Positions 18,385 to 26,954 of a stretch of 64,000 nucleotides of DNA are shown here, one piece after another (positions within the stretch are counted from its first letter, which is position 1; the number at the start of each line of letters is the position of its first letter). A program made the position numbers and the translations under genes. Under the pieces are notes generated by a model. The model saw only the letters and a program-made list of their open reading frames with translations, made no database searches and was not told the origin of the DNA. The stretch lies in NCBI GenBank assembly GCA_900768465.1, contig CAAGCY010000006.1, positions 124,001 to 188,000 of the forward strand. Direction: 5' to 3'. The DNA comes from Alphaproteobacteria bacterium. GTDB lineage: Bacteria > Pseudomonadota > Alphaproteobacteria > CAAGCB01 > CAG-977.

Positions 18385-20228
18385 TAAACCCGCGTGATTT
18401 TTTCTGGCGTTTGAAAATCGGCGTTTTAAGCCGCGCCGCTTCGATAAAAGCAAAAATCGTCCGTTTCGCGAACGGCATGCGGCACTTTTCAATCCGCCAA
18501 AGTCTGCATGCGTTCCTTCCCGCCGCAAAGCTTTTTTTCAAAGAAACGCCTTTGACGCTGACGATGTGGACCGCCAAAGCCAAAAACGGCGGATTGCGGC
18601 TGTTTTTGCTGTTTGCTTTGCTGTCTTTGATTTTCGGATTGACCGCAAAGTCCCTTTATTTCATCGCGAACGACGGTTTCGTGTCGTTTCGCTATGTTGC
18701 GCAAGCCGTTGACGGACACGGTTTTGTCTGGAATCCTCCGCCGTTCGAACCCGTCAACGGATACACGGGTATTTTATGGCTGCTATGTTTGCGCGTTCTG
18801 TGGTTTTTGGGCATTTTGCCGCCGTTTTCGGCAAATCTGCTCAGCTTCTGTTTTTCCATGGGGATTGTCGCACTGGGATTTTTGTTCCTGCGCCGCATGC
18901 CTATGCCGTCAGCTCTGCAAACCAAAAGCCTGCTGTTCTTTTTAATCTATTGCGCCGTTTTGCTGACCAACAAAACTTTTTTGATGTTTTTTTGGTCGGG
19001 AACGGAAGCGGCGCTGTTTAACTTTTTGGTTATCGGCTGGGTGTATCTGGCGACGGACAAAACAAAACATCCCGTTCGGCTGGCTCTGCTTGCCGTATTG
19101 CTGAGTCTGACCCGCTGGGACGGAGCTTTGTTTTTGCCGTTCACTTTGATTTTGGATTTGATTTCGTTCAGACAAGCTAAAGCAAAATCCGTTTTCGGCA
19201 TTCTTTTGCTGGGACTGCCGCTGTTTTACGTCGACTGGATGCAAAAGAAATACGGCACGTTTCCTCCGACGGTCTTTTCCGCTTACTACAAAGAACCGTT
19301 CCCGTTCGGATTGGACTACGCAATCAGCTTTGCCGTCGAATACGCGCTGTGGTTTTGGCTGATTTTCGTTTTTGCGTGGGCGGCGTTTAAAATGATGCGC
19401 CATAAAAAAGCCGAACTGAGTCTTCCTTTTTTGCTGGCTTTTTTCTTTGCCGCGTATATTGCGGCTTACAGCGTGTTGTCGGGCGCGGATATTTTGTCGT
19501 ATCGCCCGCTGTCCTTTTTCATTCCGCTGATAACGCTGGGCGCATTGCGGATAATAACGGAAAACATCACCAAACGGCTGCGCACGGTCGCCGCTATTTT
19601 TGCCGTTTATTTGCTGCTGGCAAGCGCTATTCCCGTCGCTTACGGCAATTCCGTCAAAGCCCTGACAACCCGCAAGCAAACCGCGTTTTTATACAAACCG
19701 ATTCCGCCCGAAAAGCAACACTTTTACACTTTTTTCGCCGATGTGTGGAACAAAGCGCAAAAACGTCTGATTTATCAAGGCGCGGCACTGCGCCACAAAG
19801 AACATCAGGTTCTGTTCACGGAATTGACCAAAAGCCTGCCTTCGCGCGAGGAAGGCAAATTGCTCAAAGCCGAATACCGCCGTTTGCTGGCATGGGATTT
19901 CGCGGGGCAAATCGCATGGACTTTTCCGTACGTCTATATTTTGGACACGTCGGGACAAAACGATTTGTTTGTAACGCTGGCGGATTTCAAGTACGACAAC
20001 CGTCGGGTTTTGGGGCACGAAAAGAACGTTCCCGTCGGATACGCGGGTTGTTTCGGGGGCAATTCGATAATGATTACGCCGTTTGACGGAACGCCGGACG
20101 TTACGTATATGCCGTCCTTGTTCCCGTTGACCGACAGCGTCATCAAAGGATGCGAAAAACTGTGGCGTTATCAGGGCGAGCTGGCAAAATTCAAGCGCAA
20201 CCCGCAAATCCGCGACATCAAACGCTAA
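18381..20228 (+). CDS. Polytopic membrane glycosyltransferase, GT-C fold (AftB-like)
   Basis: This is a 615-residue inner membrane protein with about ten to twelve hydrophobic segments and a soluble C-terminal part (from about 430). It keeps landmarks of the bacterial GT-C family related to arabinofuranosyltransferase AftB: FIANDGFVSFRYVAQAV (about 91-107, where relatives usually have an Asp-Asp pair before the FISFRY-like stretch), a following GHGFVWNPP and NGYTGILW, FWSGTEAALFNF, and LTRWDGALFLPF. Such enzymes use polyprenyl-phosphate sugar donors and add sugars on the periplasmic side. Substrate and donor are unknown. It is coupled by a 4-bp overlap to the acidic membrane protein, and its end overlaps convergent aroG by 4 bp. 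Confidence 0.6.
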   Translation: MINPRDFFWRLKIGVLSRAASIKAKIVRFANGMRHFSIRQSLHAFLPAAKLFFKETPLTLTMWTAKAKNGGLRLFLLFALLSLIFGLTAKSLYFIANDGFVSFRYVAQAVDGHGFVWNPPPFEPVNGYTGILWLLCLRVLWFLGILPPFSANLLSFCFSMGIVALGFLFLRRMPMPSALQTKSLLFFLIYCAVLLTNKTFLMFFWSGTEAALFNFLVIGWVYLATDKTKHPVRLALLAVLLSLTRWDGALFLPFTLILDLISFRQAKAKSVFGILLLGLPLFYVDWMQKKYGTFPPTVFSAYYKEPFPFGLDYAISFAVEYALWFWLIFVFAWAAFKMMRHKKAELSLPFLLAFFFAAYIAAYSVLSGADILSYRPLSFFIPLITLGALRIITENITKRLRTVAAIFAVYLLLASAIPVAYGNSVKALTTRKQTAFLYKPIPPEKQHFYTFFADVWNKAQKRLIYQGAALRHKEHQVLFTELTKSLPSREEGKLLKAEYRRLLAWDFAGQIAWTFPYVYILDTSGQNDLFVTLADFKYDNRRVLGHEKNVPVGYAGCFGGNSIMITPFDGTPDVTYMPSLFPLTDSVIKGCEKLWRYQGELAKFKRNPQIRDIKR

Positions 20229-21571
20229 TCTTTGCTTTTCAGCATTTCGGCGACCAGAAACGCCAATTCCAGCGATTGATTGGCATTCAGCCGCGGATCG
20301 CAAAGCGTGTTGTAACGCTGACCGAGCGTTTCTTCGGTAATCGCCTGCGCGCCGCCGACACATTCCGTCACGTCCTGTCCCGTCATTTCGAAATGCAGAC
20401 CGCCCGCGTAAGTGCCTTCGGCTTTGTGGACGGCGAAAAAGTTTTTCACTTCCTCCAAAATCGCGTTGAAATCGCGTGTTTTATAGCCGTTTGAAGCGAC
20501 TTGCGTATTGGCGTGCATCGGATCGCACGACCAAACGACCTGATACCCTTCGCGTTCAACCGCGCGGATAAGGGACGGAAGCTTTTCCGCGACTTTATGC
20601 CGTCCCATACGGATAATCAGAGTCAGCCTGCCCGCTTCGTTCAGCGGATTTAAAATATCGCACAGCCGCAGCAAATCGTCGGTTTGAACATTGGGACCGA
20701 CCTTGACCCCCAGCGGATTGGACACGCCGCGCGCAAATTCGACATGCGCGCCGTTCGGGTCGCGGGTACGTTCCCCAATCCAAAGCATGTGCGCCGAACA
20801 GTCGTACCAGTCGCCTGTTGACGAATCGACGCGGGTCAGCGCCTCCTCAAACGGAAGCAGCAACGCTTCATGCGACGTGTAAAAAGGTGTTTCCCGCACC
20901 AAAGGAACGGTTGCCGCAGAAATGCCGCACGCGGTCATAAAATCCAGCGTTTCGCTGATGCGTTCGGAAAAGCGGCGATAACGTTCGCCTTGCAAAGAGT
21001 TTTCGACAAACCCCAGATTCCATTCCTGCACTTTGTTCAAATCGGCGAAACCGCCCTGAGAAAACGCGCGCAGCAAGTTCAGCGTCGCCGACGCGTGGTG
21101 GTACGCCTGCAACATCCGTTCGGGCTGGGCGGCGCGGGCTTCGGGCGTAAATTCGATTCCGTTGATGTTGTCGCCTTTGTATGACGGCAAAGTAACGCCG
21201 TTGATTGTTTCAAAGGCGGAGGATCGCGGTTTGGCGAACTGCCCCGCCATACGTCCGACTTTGACGACGGGACGCGCCGCGCCGTACATCAGAACAACCG
21301 CCATTTGCAGTAAAATGCGGAACATATCGCGGATATTGTTGGCGCCGAAATCCTCGAAACTTTCGGCACAGTCGCCGCCTTGCAACAAAAAAGCTTTGCC
21401 GTTGGCGACTTCGCCCAGCGATTTTTTCAGCCGCATGGATTCTTCGGCGAAAACCAAAGGCGGATATTTGTGCAGCTTCCGTTCGACACACTTTAACACA
21501 GCGATGTCGTCATATTCGGGCAAATGCGCCGCGGGCTTTGAACGCCAGCTGTCGGGCAGCCATTCTTCCAT
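20225..21571 (-). CDS. aroG: 3-deoxy-7-phosphoheptulonate synthase, class II
   Basis: This is the first enzyme of the shikimate pathway, joining phosphoenolpyruvate and erythrose-4-phosphate. The 448 residues are typical of the plant/mycobacterial class II form. Recognisable segments are the N-terminal WLPDSWRSKPAAHLPEY, LLQGGDCAESF (metal-binding Cys, about residue 67), VKVGRMAGQFAKPRS, GERTRDPNGAHVEF, NPLGVKVGP and SCDPMHANTQ (C-terminal metal ligand). The symbol follows common use for class II enzymes; other groups call it aroF or aroH. It lies after the 189-residue membrane protein in the glmU-glmS direction, with its own promoter candidate. Confidence 0.93.
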   Translation of the reverse strand: MEEWLPDSWRSKPAAHLPEYDDIAVLKCVERKLHKYPPLVFAEESMRLKKSLGEVANGKAFLLQGGDCAESFEDFGANNIRDMFRILLQMAVVLMYGAARPVVKVGRMAGQFAKPRSSAFETINGVTLPSYKGDNINGIEFTPEARAAQPERMLQAYHHASATLNLLRAFSQGGFADLNKVQEWNLGFVENSLQGERYRRFSERISETLDFMTACGISAATVPLVRETPFYTSHEALLLPFEEALTRVDSSTGDWYDCSAHMLWIGERTRDPNGAHVEFARGVSNPLGVKVGPNVQTDDLLRLCDILNPLNEAGRLTLIIRMGRHKVAEKLPSLIRAVEREGYQVVWSCDPMHANTQVASNGYKTRDFNAILEEVKNFFAVHKAEGTYAGGLHFEMTGQDVTECVGGAQAITEETLGQRYNTLCDPRLNANQSLELAFLVAEMLKSKD

Positions 21572-21608
21572 TGTGATTCCTCGTGAACCGTATAAGACTT
21601 TTAAAAGT

Positions 21609-21637
21609 TTTATAAACTTTATTGCGCGTTTTGACCA
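21609..21637 (-). promoter_or_regulatory. Candidate promoter of the DAHP synthase gene
   Basis: On the minus strand, TGGTCA (21632-21637) and TATAAA (21609-21614) are 17 bases apart. The -10 lies in a perfect inverted repeat AAAGTTT-ATA-AAACTTT (21604-21620). The element overlaps the last codons of the upstream small membrane protein gene. Confidence 0.4.
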
Positions 21638-22188
21638 GATTTATTTTCCAGTCGTTCCAACAGAGCTTTGTTTTGTTCTTCAATCTCTTTTTCCAGCTTC
21701 AGCCGTTCCTGACGCGCTTGATCCATCAACGCTTTGGCGTCTTCGGGAAAAACTTCGGACGGCGGCAAGCTGTCGAACTCTTTAAACTGCTCGTCCAGAT
21801 ATTCCTGCCGAGTCAGCTTGTCAAACAGCTCCTTGTCCGCTTTTTCGTCAATCGGCGGCAAAGCAACCGCAGGCGACAAATCGGGCGGCAAGAATTCTTC
21901 GCCCGACACTTTTCCCCAAACGACGCGCGCGTCGCACCATACCGTTTGATATGCGCACGATGTCATCCGCGTCATTTTTCGCAAAGACAAATCAGCTTTG
22001 ATTTCATCGCCCATGCAAACGAACAACTGCGACCCGCATCCTTTGAAAGAGCCGTCTTTGGACGTTGAAACAAAAACCGCCAAAACAACCGCAAAAACCA
22101 GCAAAACCGCGGCGGGCAGCCAGAGCGCAAAGGAGTGCTTCGCGCTTTTTCTGAAATTCCGTGCAATTCTGCAGATTTTTTCCTTCAT
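21619..22188 (-). CDS. Single-pass membrane protein of unknown function
   Basis: This is a 189-residue protein with a basic N-terminus, one membrane helix at about residues 21-42, then a segment with four Cys (GCGSQLFVCMGDE, SCAYQTVWCDARVVWG at about 50-91) that could form disulfides in the periplasm. The rest is highly charged and helical, with a probable coiled coil at the end (about 145-185, QARQERLKLEKEIEEQNKAL). It starts 9 bp after glmS, so it belongs to the glmU-glmS operon. I cannot assign a function; the position suggests a cell-envelope role. Confidence 0.75.
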   Translation of the reverse strand: MKEKICRIARNFRKSAKHSFALWLPAAVLLVFAVVLAVFVSTSKDGSFKGCGSQLFVCMGDEIKADLSLRKMTRMTSCAYQTVWCDARVVWGKVSGEEFLPPDLSPAVALPPIDEKADKELFDKLTRQEYLDEQFKEFDSLPPSEVFPEDAKALMDQARQERLKLEKEIEEQNKALLERLENKSGQNAQ

Positions 22189-22197
22189 TCCGAATCC

Positions 22198-24024
22198 TTA
22201 TTCAACGGTCACGCTTTTAGCCAGATTGCGGGGCTGATCGACATCCGTTCCTTTGGCAACCGCCGTATGATAAGCCAGCAACTGAACGGGAATGGCGTAC
22301 AAAATCGGCGCGACAAAGGAATCAACTGTCGGCAGAACAATCGCCGCCGCGGAACGGTCTTTGACCGTACCGACGCCGTCTTTGTCGCCAAAGAAAACGA
22401 CCTTGCCGCCGCGCGCCAAGACTTCCTGCATATTGGAAATCGTCTTGTCAAACAGTTCGTCCGTCGGCGCGACAACCACGACGGGCACGCCTTCGTCAAT
22501 CAAGGCAATCGGTCCGTGCTTCATTTCGCCCGCGGCGTATCCTTCGGCGTGAATGTACGAGATTTCTTTGAGCTTCAGCGCGCCTTCCAAAGCAATCGGA
22601 TAGCTGCTGCCGCGCCCCAAATACAAAACGTCGTGTGCGGGAACCATCAGATTTTGCGCGATTTTTTCAATCGCTTGGTCATTGTTCAGCACTTCGGCGG
22701 CGCGGGACGGCACTTCGACCAAAGCGCGGGACAGGCGGCTTTCCTCCGATCGGGACAGCGCGCCTTTCGCCCGCCCCAAGGCAATCGCAAAGCACGCCAG
22801 CAGCGTCAGTTGAGTCGTGAACGCTTTTGTGGACGCGACGCCGATTTCGGGACCCGCCAAGGTTTTCAGCACGCAATCGGATTCGCGCGCCATGGTACTG
22901 GCGGAAACGTTGACGATGGAAACGATTTTCTGCCCCTGCTCTTTGCAATAGCGCAAAGCCGCCAGCGTGTCCGCCGTTTCGCCCGATTGGGAAATGAACA
23001 GTGCGACTCCGCCTTTTTCCATAACGGGACGGCGATAGCGGAATTCGGACGCGACGTCGATGTCGACGGGAACGCGCGCAATCGATTCAATCCAGTATTT
23101 GCCGACCAAGCCCGCGTAATACGACGTGCCGCACGCGACAATCGTCAAACGGGTCATTTCCTTTAAATCGAACGGCACGTTCGGCAACGTGATGGTGTCC
23201 ATATCCTGATTGATCATCGTGTTCAGCGTATCGCCGATGACTTGCGGCTGTTCATAGATTTCTTTAAGCATAAAGTGACGGTAGCCGCCTTTGCCGATCA
23301 TCGCCCCCGATGTCGAAGATTGTTCGACGGGACGTTCCGCTTCCTTGCCGTTTTCGTCATAGACCGTGGCGGACGAGTGCGTCAAAACGACCCAGTCGCC
23401 GTCTTCCAAATACATAATCTTTTGCGTCAAAGACGCCAGAGCCAAAGCGTCGGAGCCGAGGAACATCTCGCCGTCGCCGAAGCCGACCGCCAAGGGAGCG
23501 CCTTTGCGCGCGCCGATTAAAATGTCTTCGCGCCCCGCGAAAATAATCGCCAGAGCAAACGCGCCGTTCAGCCGTTTCAATGACTGCGCGACCGCCGTTT
23601 GCGGGTCAAGCCCTTCCTCGATTTTCTGGGAAATCAGATGAACGACGACTTCGGTGTCCGTTTCGCTTTCGAAAACGTGTCCCAGTTCTTTCAATTCGTC
23701 GCGCAGTTCGCGGTAGTTTTCGATAATGCCGTTATGCACGACGGCGACGTATTTCGTCGCATGCGGATGCGCGTTCGTTTCGTTCGGAACGCCATGGGTC
23801 GCCCAGCGGGTATGACCGATTCCGATTGTCCCCGGCAGCGGGTTTTCGGCGATTTTCTTTTCCAAATTGACGATTTTACCCTTGGCGCGGCGGCGTTCGA
23901 TTTTGCCGTCAACCAGCGTCGCGACCCCTGCGGAATCGTATCCGCGGTATTCCAGCCGCTTCAGCCCGTCAATCAGCAACGGAGTCACTTGTCTGTTCGA
24001 TATAATGCCTACAATTCCGCACAT
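22198..24024 (-). CDS. glmS: Glutamine-fructose-6-phosphate aminotransferase (isomerizing)
   Basis: GlmS makes glucosamine-6-phosphate from fructose-6-phosphate and glutamine, the entry to amino sugars. The 608 residues start with MCGIVGIISNR, giving Cys2 (Cys1 after processing) as the glutaminase nucleophile. GHTRWATHGVPNETNAHPH (about 72-90) is the glutamine-binding region. Two SIS domains follow with ACGTSYYAGLVGKYW, ISQSGETADT and ETPTS-equivalent stretches, and the C-terminus ends in AKSVTVE as in the family. It lies 12 bp after glmU; the pair supplies UDP-GlcNAc for peptidoglycan and lipid A. No ribozyme-like leader was recognised. Confidence 0.97.
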   Translation of the reverse strand: MCGIVGIISNRQVTPLLIDGLKRLEYRGYDSAGVATLVDGKIERRRAKGKIVNLEKKIAENPLPGTIGIGHTRWATHGVPNETNAHPHATKYVAVVHNGIIENYRELRDELKELGHVFESETDTEVVVHLISQKIEEGLDPQTAVAQSLKRLNGAFALAIIFAGREDILIGARKGAPLAVGFGDGEMFLGSDALALASLTQKIMYLEDGDWVVLTHSSATVYDENGKEAERPVEQSSTSGAMIGKGGYRHFMLKEIYEQPQVIGDTLNTMINQDMDTITLPNVPFDLKEMTRLTIVACGTSYYAGLVGKYWIESIARVPVDIDVASEFRYRRPVMEKGGVALFISQSGETADTLAALRYCKEQGQKIVSIVNVSASTMARESDCVLKTLAGPEIGVASTKAFTTQLTLLACFAIALGRAKGALSRSEESRLSRALVEVPSRAAEVLNNDQAIEKIAQNLMVPAHDVLYLGRGSSYPIALEGALKLKEISYIHAEGYAAGEMKHGPIALIDEGVPVVVVAPTDELFDKTISNMQEVLARGGKVVFFGDKDGVGTVKDRSAAAIVLPTVDSFVAPILYAIPVQLLAYHTAVAKGTDVDQPRNLAKSVTVE

Positions 24025-24036
24025 GGTTGTTTTTCC

Positions 24037-25383
24037 TTATTTTTTCAAAGATTCTTTTAACGCTTTTTTCTGTTCGCGGAATTTTTCCGCCCAGCCGTCC
24101 ATCACTGTTTGCTTGCCGCGCGCGACAGCCATGGCGTTTTTGCCGACTTTTTTGGTAATGACCGACCCCGCCGCCGTCATCGCGCCGTCTTCTATCGTGC
24201 AGGGTGCGACGATAATCGTGTTCGACCCGATGAAAGCCCCCGCGCCGATATCTGTTTTCGATTTGAAATAACCGTCATAGTTGCAGGTAATCGTTCCCGC
24301 GCCGATGTTGGTTTTCGCCCCGATTCGCGCGTCGCCGATATAAGACAAGTGGTTGACTTTCGCACCCGATTCGATAACGGATTTCTTGATTTCGACGAAA
24401 TCGCCGATATGGCAGTTTTCGCCGATGTCGGCTTCGGGACGCAAACGGGCAAAGGGTCCGACTTTCGCGCCTTTGCGGATGCGAGTCCCCTCGAAATGGC
24501 AAAAGCCCTTGATTTCAACATCGTCTTCGACCACGCAGCCCGTTTCAAAGATAACGTTCGGCTCGATAACGACATCTTTGCCCAACACGGTGTCATAAGA
24601 AAAATACACCGTTTTCGGGTCAATCATGGTAACGCCCTGCGCCAAGAATTTTTCGCGCAGTTCGTTTTGAACGACCGCTTCAATCGCTGCCAAATCCGCG
24701 CGGGAATTCGCGCCCGCGACTTCCGATTCGGCACATTCGATGGCAACGGCTTTTCCCCCGTCAGCACGCGCCAAAGCCACCAAATCGGTCAGGTAGTATT
24801 CGCCCGCCGCGTTATCGTTGGTCAAGCGGTCCAGCCAGCCAAACAGCTTTTCGGCGGCAACGCACATCACGCCCGAATTGCACAGGCGAACGGCGCGTTC
24901 GGTTTCGGAAGCGTCCTTGTATTCGACAATGCGTTCCAGCGTGCCGTCTTTGACGATTAAACGCCCGTAGCGCGCGGGGTCAACGGGACTGAAGCCCAAA
25001 ACGACCACATCCGCGCCGTTTTCGCGTTCTTTAATCATCGATTCCAGCGTTTCCTTGCGCACCAAAGGCGTATCGCCGTACAGCACCAAAACGCTGCCCG
25101 ACGCGCCCTTTAAAGCTTCGCGCGCGGCTTTGACCGCATCGCCCGTTCCCTGCTGTTTATGCTGAACGGCGACCGCGTGCGGCGCAACCGCTTCGGCGAC
25201 TTGCTCCATATTCGGACCGACGACAACGACGGCTTTTTCGGCATGCAAAGAATCGACGGTCGCCAACAAATGCGACACCATCGGACGTCCCGCGATTTTG
25301 TGCAGGACTTTGGGCAAAGCGGACTTCATGCGCGTTCCCTGCCCCGCCGCCAGCACGACGGCATAAATCGAATTTTCAGCCAT
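24037..25383 (-). CDS. glmU: Bifunctional UDP-GlcNAc pyrophosphorylase / glucosamine-1-phosphate acetyltransferase
   Basis: GlmU acetylates glucosamine-1-phosphate and then uridylates it to UDP-GlcNAc. The 448 residues comprise an N-terminal nucleotidyltransferase domain with VVLAAGQGTRMKSALPKVLH (about 9-28) and LYGDTPLV (about 103), and a left-handed beta-helix domain from about 250 with hexapeptide repeats (IGENCHIGDFVEIK, INIGAGTITCNYDG-like region at about 370) and the acetyltransferase His in VNHLSYIGDA. It is the first gene of its operon, divergent from phosphoglycolate phosphatase across a 95-bp gap. Confidence 0.96.
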   Translation of the reverse strand: MAENSIYAVVLAAGQGTRMKSALPKVLHKIAGRPMVSHLLATVDSLHAEKAVVVVGPNMEQVAEAVAPHAVAVQHKQQGTGDAVKAAREALKGASGSVLVLYGDTPLVRKETLESMIKERENGADVVVLGFSPVDPARYGRLIVKDGTLERIVEYKDASETERAVRLCNSGVMCVAAEKLFGWLDRLTNDNAAGEYYLTDLVALARADGGKAVAIECAESEVAGANSRADLAAIEAVVQNELREKFLAQGVTMIDPKTVYFSYDTVLGKDVVIEPNVIFETGCVVEDDVEIKGFCHFEGTRIRKGAKVGPFARLRPEADIGENCHIGDFVEIKKSVIESGAKVNHLSYIGDARIGAKTNIGAGTITCNYDGYFKSKTDIGAGAFIGSNTIIVAPCTIEDGAMTAAGSVITKKVGKNAMAVARGKQTVMDGWAEKFREQKKALKESLKK

Positions 25384-25427
25384 AAGCTTCCCTCTTTATC
25401 TTTCTGCCGAAATTTGGCATACTTAAG

Positions 25428-25439
25428 TTCAAATTTGAA
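25428..25439. promoter_or_regulatory. Perfect palindrome in the glmU/gph divergent promoter region
   Basis: TTCAAATTTGAA is a perfect 12-bp palindrome near the middle of the 95-bp gap between the divergent glmU and gph genes. It is well placed for an operator acting on both, but A/T-rich palindromes of this size can arise by chance. Confidence 0.3.
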
Positions 25440-25478
25440 ATAAATTATGGCTACATATTGTTACGGAAGTTTAAACAA

Positions 25479-26141
25479 ATGGCAAAAAAGTATCTGGTTT
25501 TCGATTTGGACGGCACGCTGATTAACTCGATTCCCGACATGTGCCGCGAAATCGGACTGTTTTTGCAAAAGCAGGGAAAGCGCCCGCTGACCGAAGCCGA
25601 AACCGTTTCGATTATCGGCAACGGCGCGCGGGTCATGCTGGCGGGCGCGCTTAAATTAACCGGCATGGAAACAACGCCCGAACAGTTTGAAGCTTTGCTG
25701 TCCGATTGGCTGAAACAGTACGCCGAAGCCCCGATGAACCATACAAAGCCGTGGAAAAACGTTGTTAAAACGCTTGAAAAACTGAAATCAGCGGGATGTC
25801 GTATGGCGGTTTGCACGAACAAGCCCGACGCCCCGACCAAAGCCATTTTGCAAAAGCTCGATTTGGAAAAATACTTTGACGTCGTACTGAGCGCGGATTC
25901 GCTTCCCGTGCGCAAACCGCGCCCCGAACCGCTGTGGGAAGCCGTCAAGCGCATGGGCGGAACGAACGACAACGCCGTGATGATAGGCGACAGCGAAGCG
26001 GACGCGGAAGCCGCCCGAAACGCGGGCTTTCCCGTTATTTTGCTCAGTTTCGGCTATGCGCACGTTCCGTTTTCGGAAATCAAGCCCGACGTCTTGATAG
26101 ACGATTTCGGCGATTTACCCGAAGCGTTAGGACAGCTTTAA
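25479..26141 (+). CDS. gph: Phosphoglycolate phosphatase-like HAD hydrolase
   Basis: This is a HAD-superfamily phosphatase. The 220 residues begin MAKKYLVFDLDGTLINS, containing the nucleophile motif DLDGT (9-13), then a helical cap domain, a motif II region around AVCTNKP (about 109), motif III Lys in RKPRPEP (about 145) and MIGDSEADAEAARNAG (motif IV, about 168). The ATG chosen has GGAAG nine bases upstream; a TTG seven codons earlier is less likely. Known members clear 2-phosphoglycolate formed during DNA repair or oxygenase reactions; substrate choice is not certain from sequence. Its 3' end overlaps the convergent Mrp gene by 15 bp. Confidence 0.85.
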   Translation: MAKKYLVFDLDGTLINSIPDMCREIGLFLQKQGKRPLTEAETVSIIGNGARVMLAGALKLTGMETTPEQFEALLSDWLKQYAEAPMNHTKPWKNVVKTLEKLKSAGCRMAVCTNKPDAPTKAILQKLDLEKYFDVVLSADSLPVRKPRPEPLWEAVKRMGGTNDNAVMIGDSEADAEAARNAGFPVILLSFGYAHVPFSEIKPDVLIDDFGDLPEALGQL

Positions 26142-26954
26142 TCCGTTCAAAAACTTGTCGAAGTCTTTGCCGTCATAATCTTCGATTTTGCCCGCGTCGC
26201 ACATTTTCGCCGTTTCGGGGTTCATCGGCAGCTGAACGGTATACGGAATCGCATACTTGCCCGCGATTTCAAAGATATGGCTTTCCCCGAAAATGTAATG
26301 CTTTTTATGACAGTCGGGACATTCAAAGTACGCCATGTTTTCGACGATTCCCAAAACGGGAATGTTCATTTTGTTCGCCATTTTGACCGCTTTTTCAACA
26401 ATCATCGAAACCAGTTCCTGCGGCGAAGTCACAATCACGATACCGTCAACGGGAATCGATTGAAACACGGTCAGCGGCACGTCGCCCGTTCCGGGAGGCA
26501 TATCGATAAACATCACGTCGACATCGTTCCAAATCACGTCCGTCCAAAACTGCTTGACCGTTCCCGCAATCACGGGACCGCGCCACAAAACGGGGTCCGT
26601 GTCGTTTTCCAACAGCATATTGACGGACATAATCTCAATACCCGTATCCGTTTCGGCGGGGAAAATGCCGCTGTCGTTGCCCATCGCCTTTTGCGTCACG
26701 CCGAACGTTTTGGGAATCGAGGGACCTGTAATATCCGCATCCAACACGGCTGTTTTCAGCCCCTTTTTCCGCGCCGCAACCGCCAGCATGCTCGTCACGG
26801 ACGATTTGCCGACTCCGCCTTTGCCGCTGACGACCGCAATGACTTTTTTGACATGCGCGTTTGTGTTCGATTTCGCTATCAAGTCTTCTTTACTGACCTG
26901 CCGTTCCGAACAATGGTGCGTACACGTTGAACAGTTATGCGAACATTCAGTCAT
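26127..26954 (-). CDS. Mrp/NBP35-family ATP-binding protein, Firmicutes-like form
   Basis: This P-loop ATPase acts in iron-sulfur cluster carriage. The 275 residues lack the DUF59 domain that starts usual proteobacterial Mrp/ApbC. Instead there is an N-terminal Cys cluster (Cys4, 8, 11, 15 in MTECSHNCSTCTHHC). The deviant Walker A GKGGVGKSS lies at about 44-52, MFIDMPPGTGDVPLT at about 143, and the cluster-binding CPDC pair at about residue 205-210. This architecture is the one I know from Clostridia and Bacteroidales, which suggests transfer. It is the last gene of the lpx operon, its ATG overlapping the lpxB stop by 4 bp. Confidence 0.88.
   Translation of the reverse strand: MTECSHNCSTCTHHCSERQVSKEDLIAKSNTNAHVKKVIAVVSGKGGVGKSSVTSMLAVAARKKGLKTAVLDADITGPSIPKTFGVTQKAMGNDSGIFPAETDTGIEIMSVNMLLENDTDPVLWRGPVIAGTVKQFWTDVIWNDVDVMFIDMPPGTGDVPLTVFQSIPVDGIVIVTSPQELVSMIVEKAVKMANKMNIPVLGIVENMAYFECPDCHKKHYIFGESHIFEIAGKYAIPYTVQLPMNPETAKMCDAGKIEDYDGKDFDKFLNGLKLS

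Noticed and set aside
21604..21620. Terminator between the small membrane protein and aroG
   Set aside because: The AAAGTTT-ATA-AAACTTT stem is A/T-only and lacks a following T run; it fits a promoter region better.
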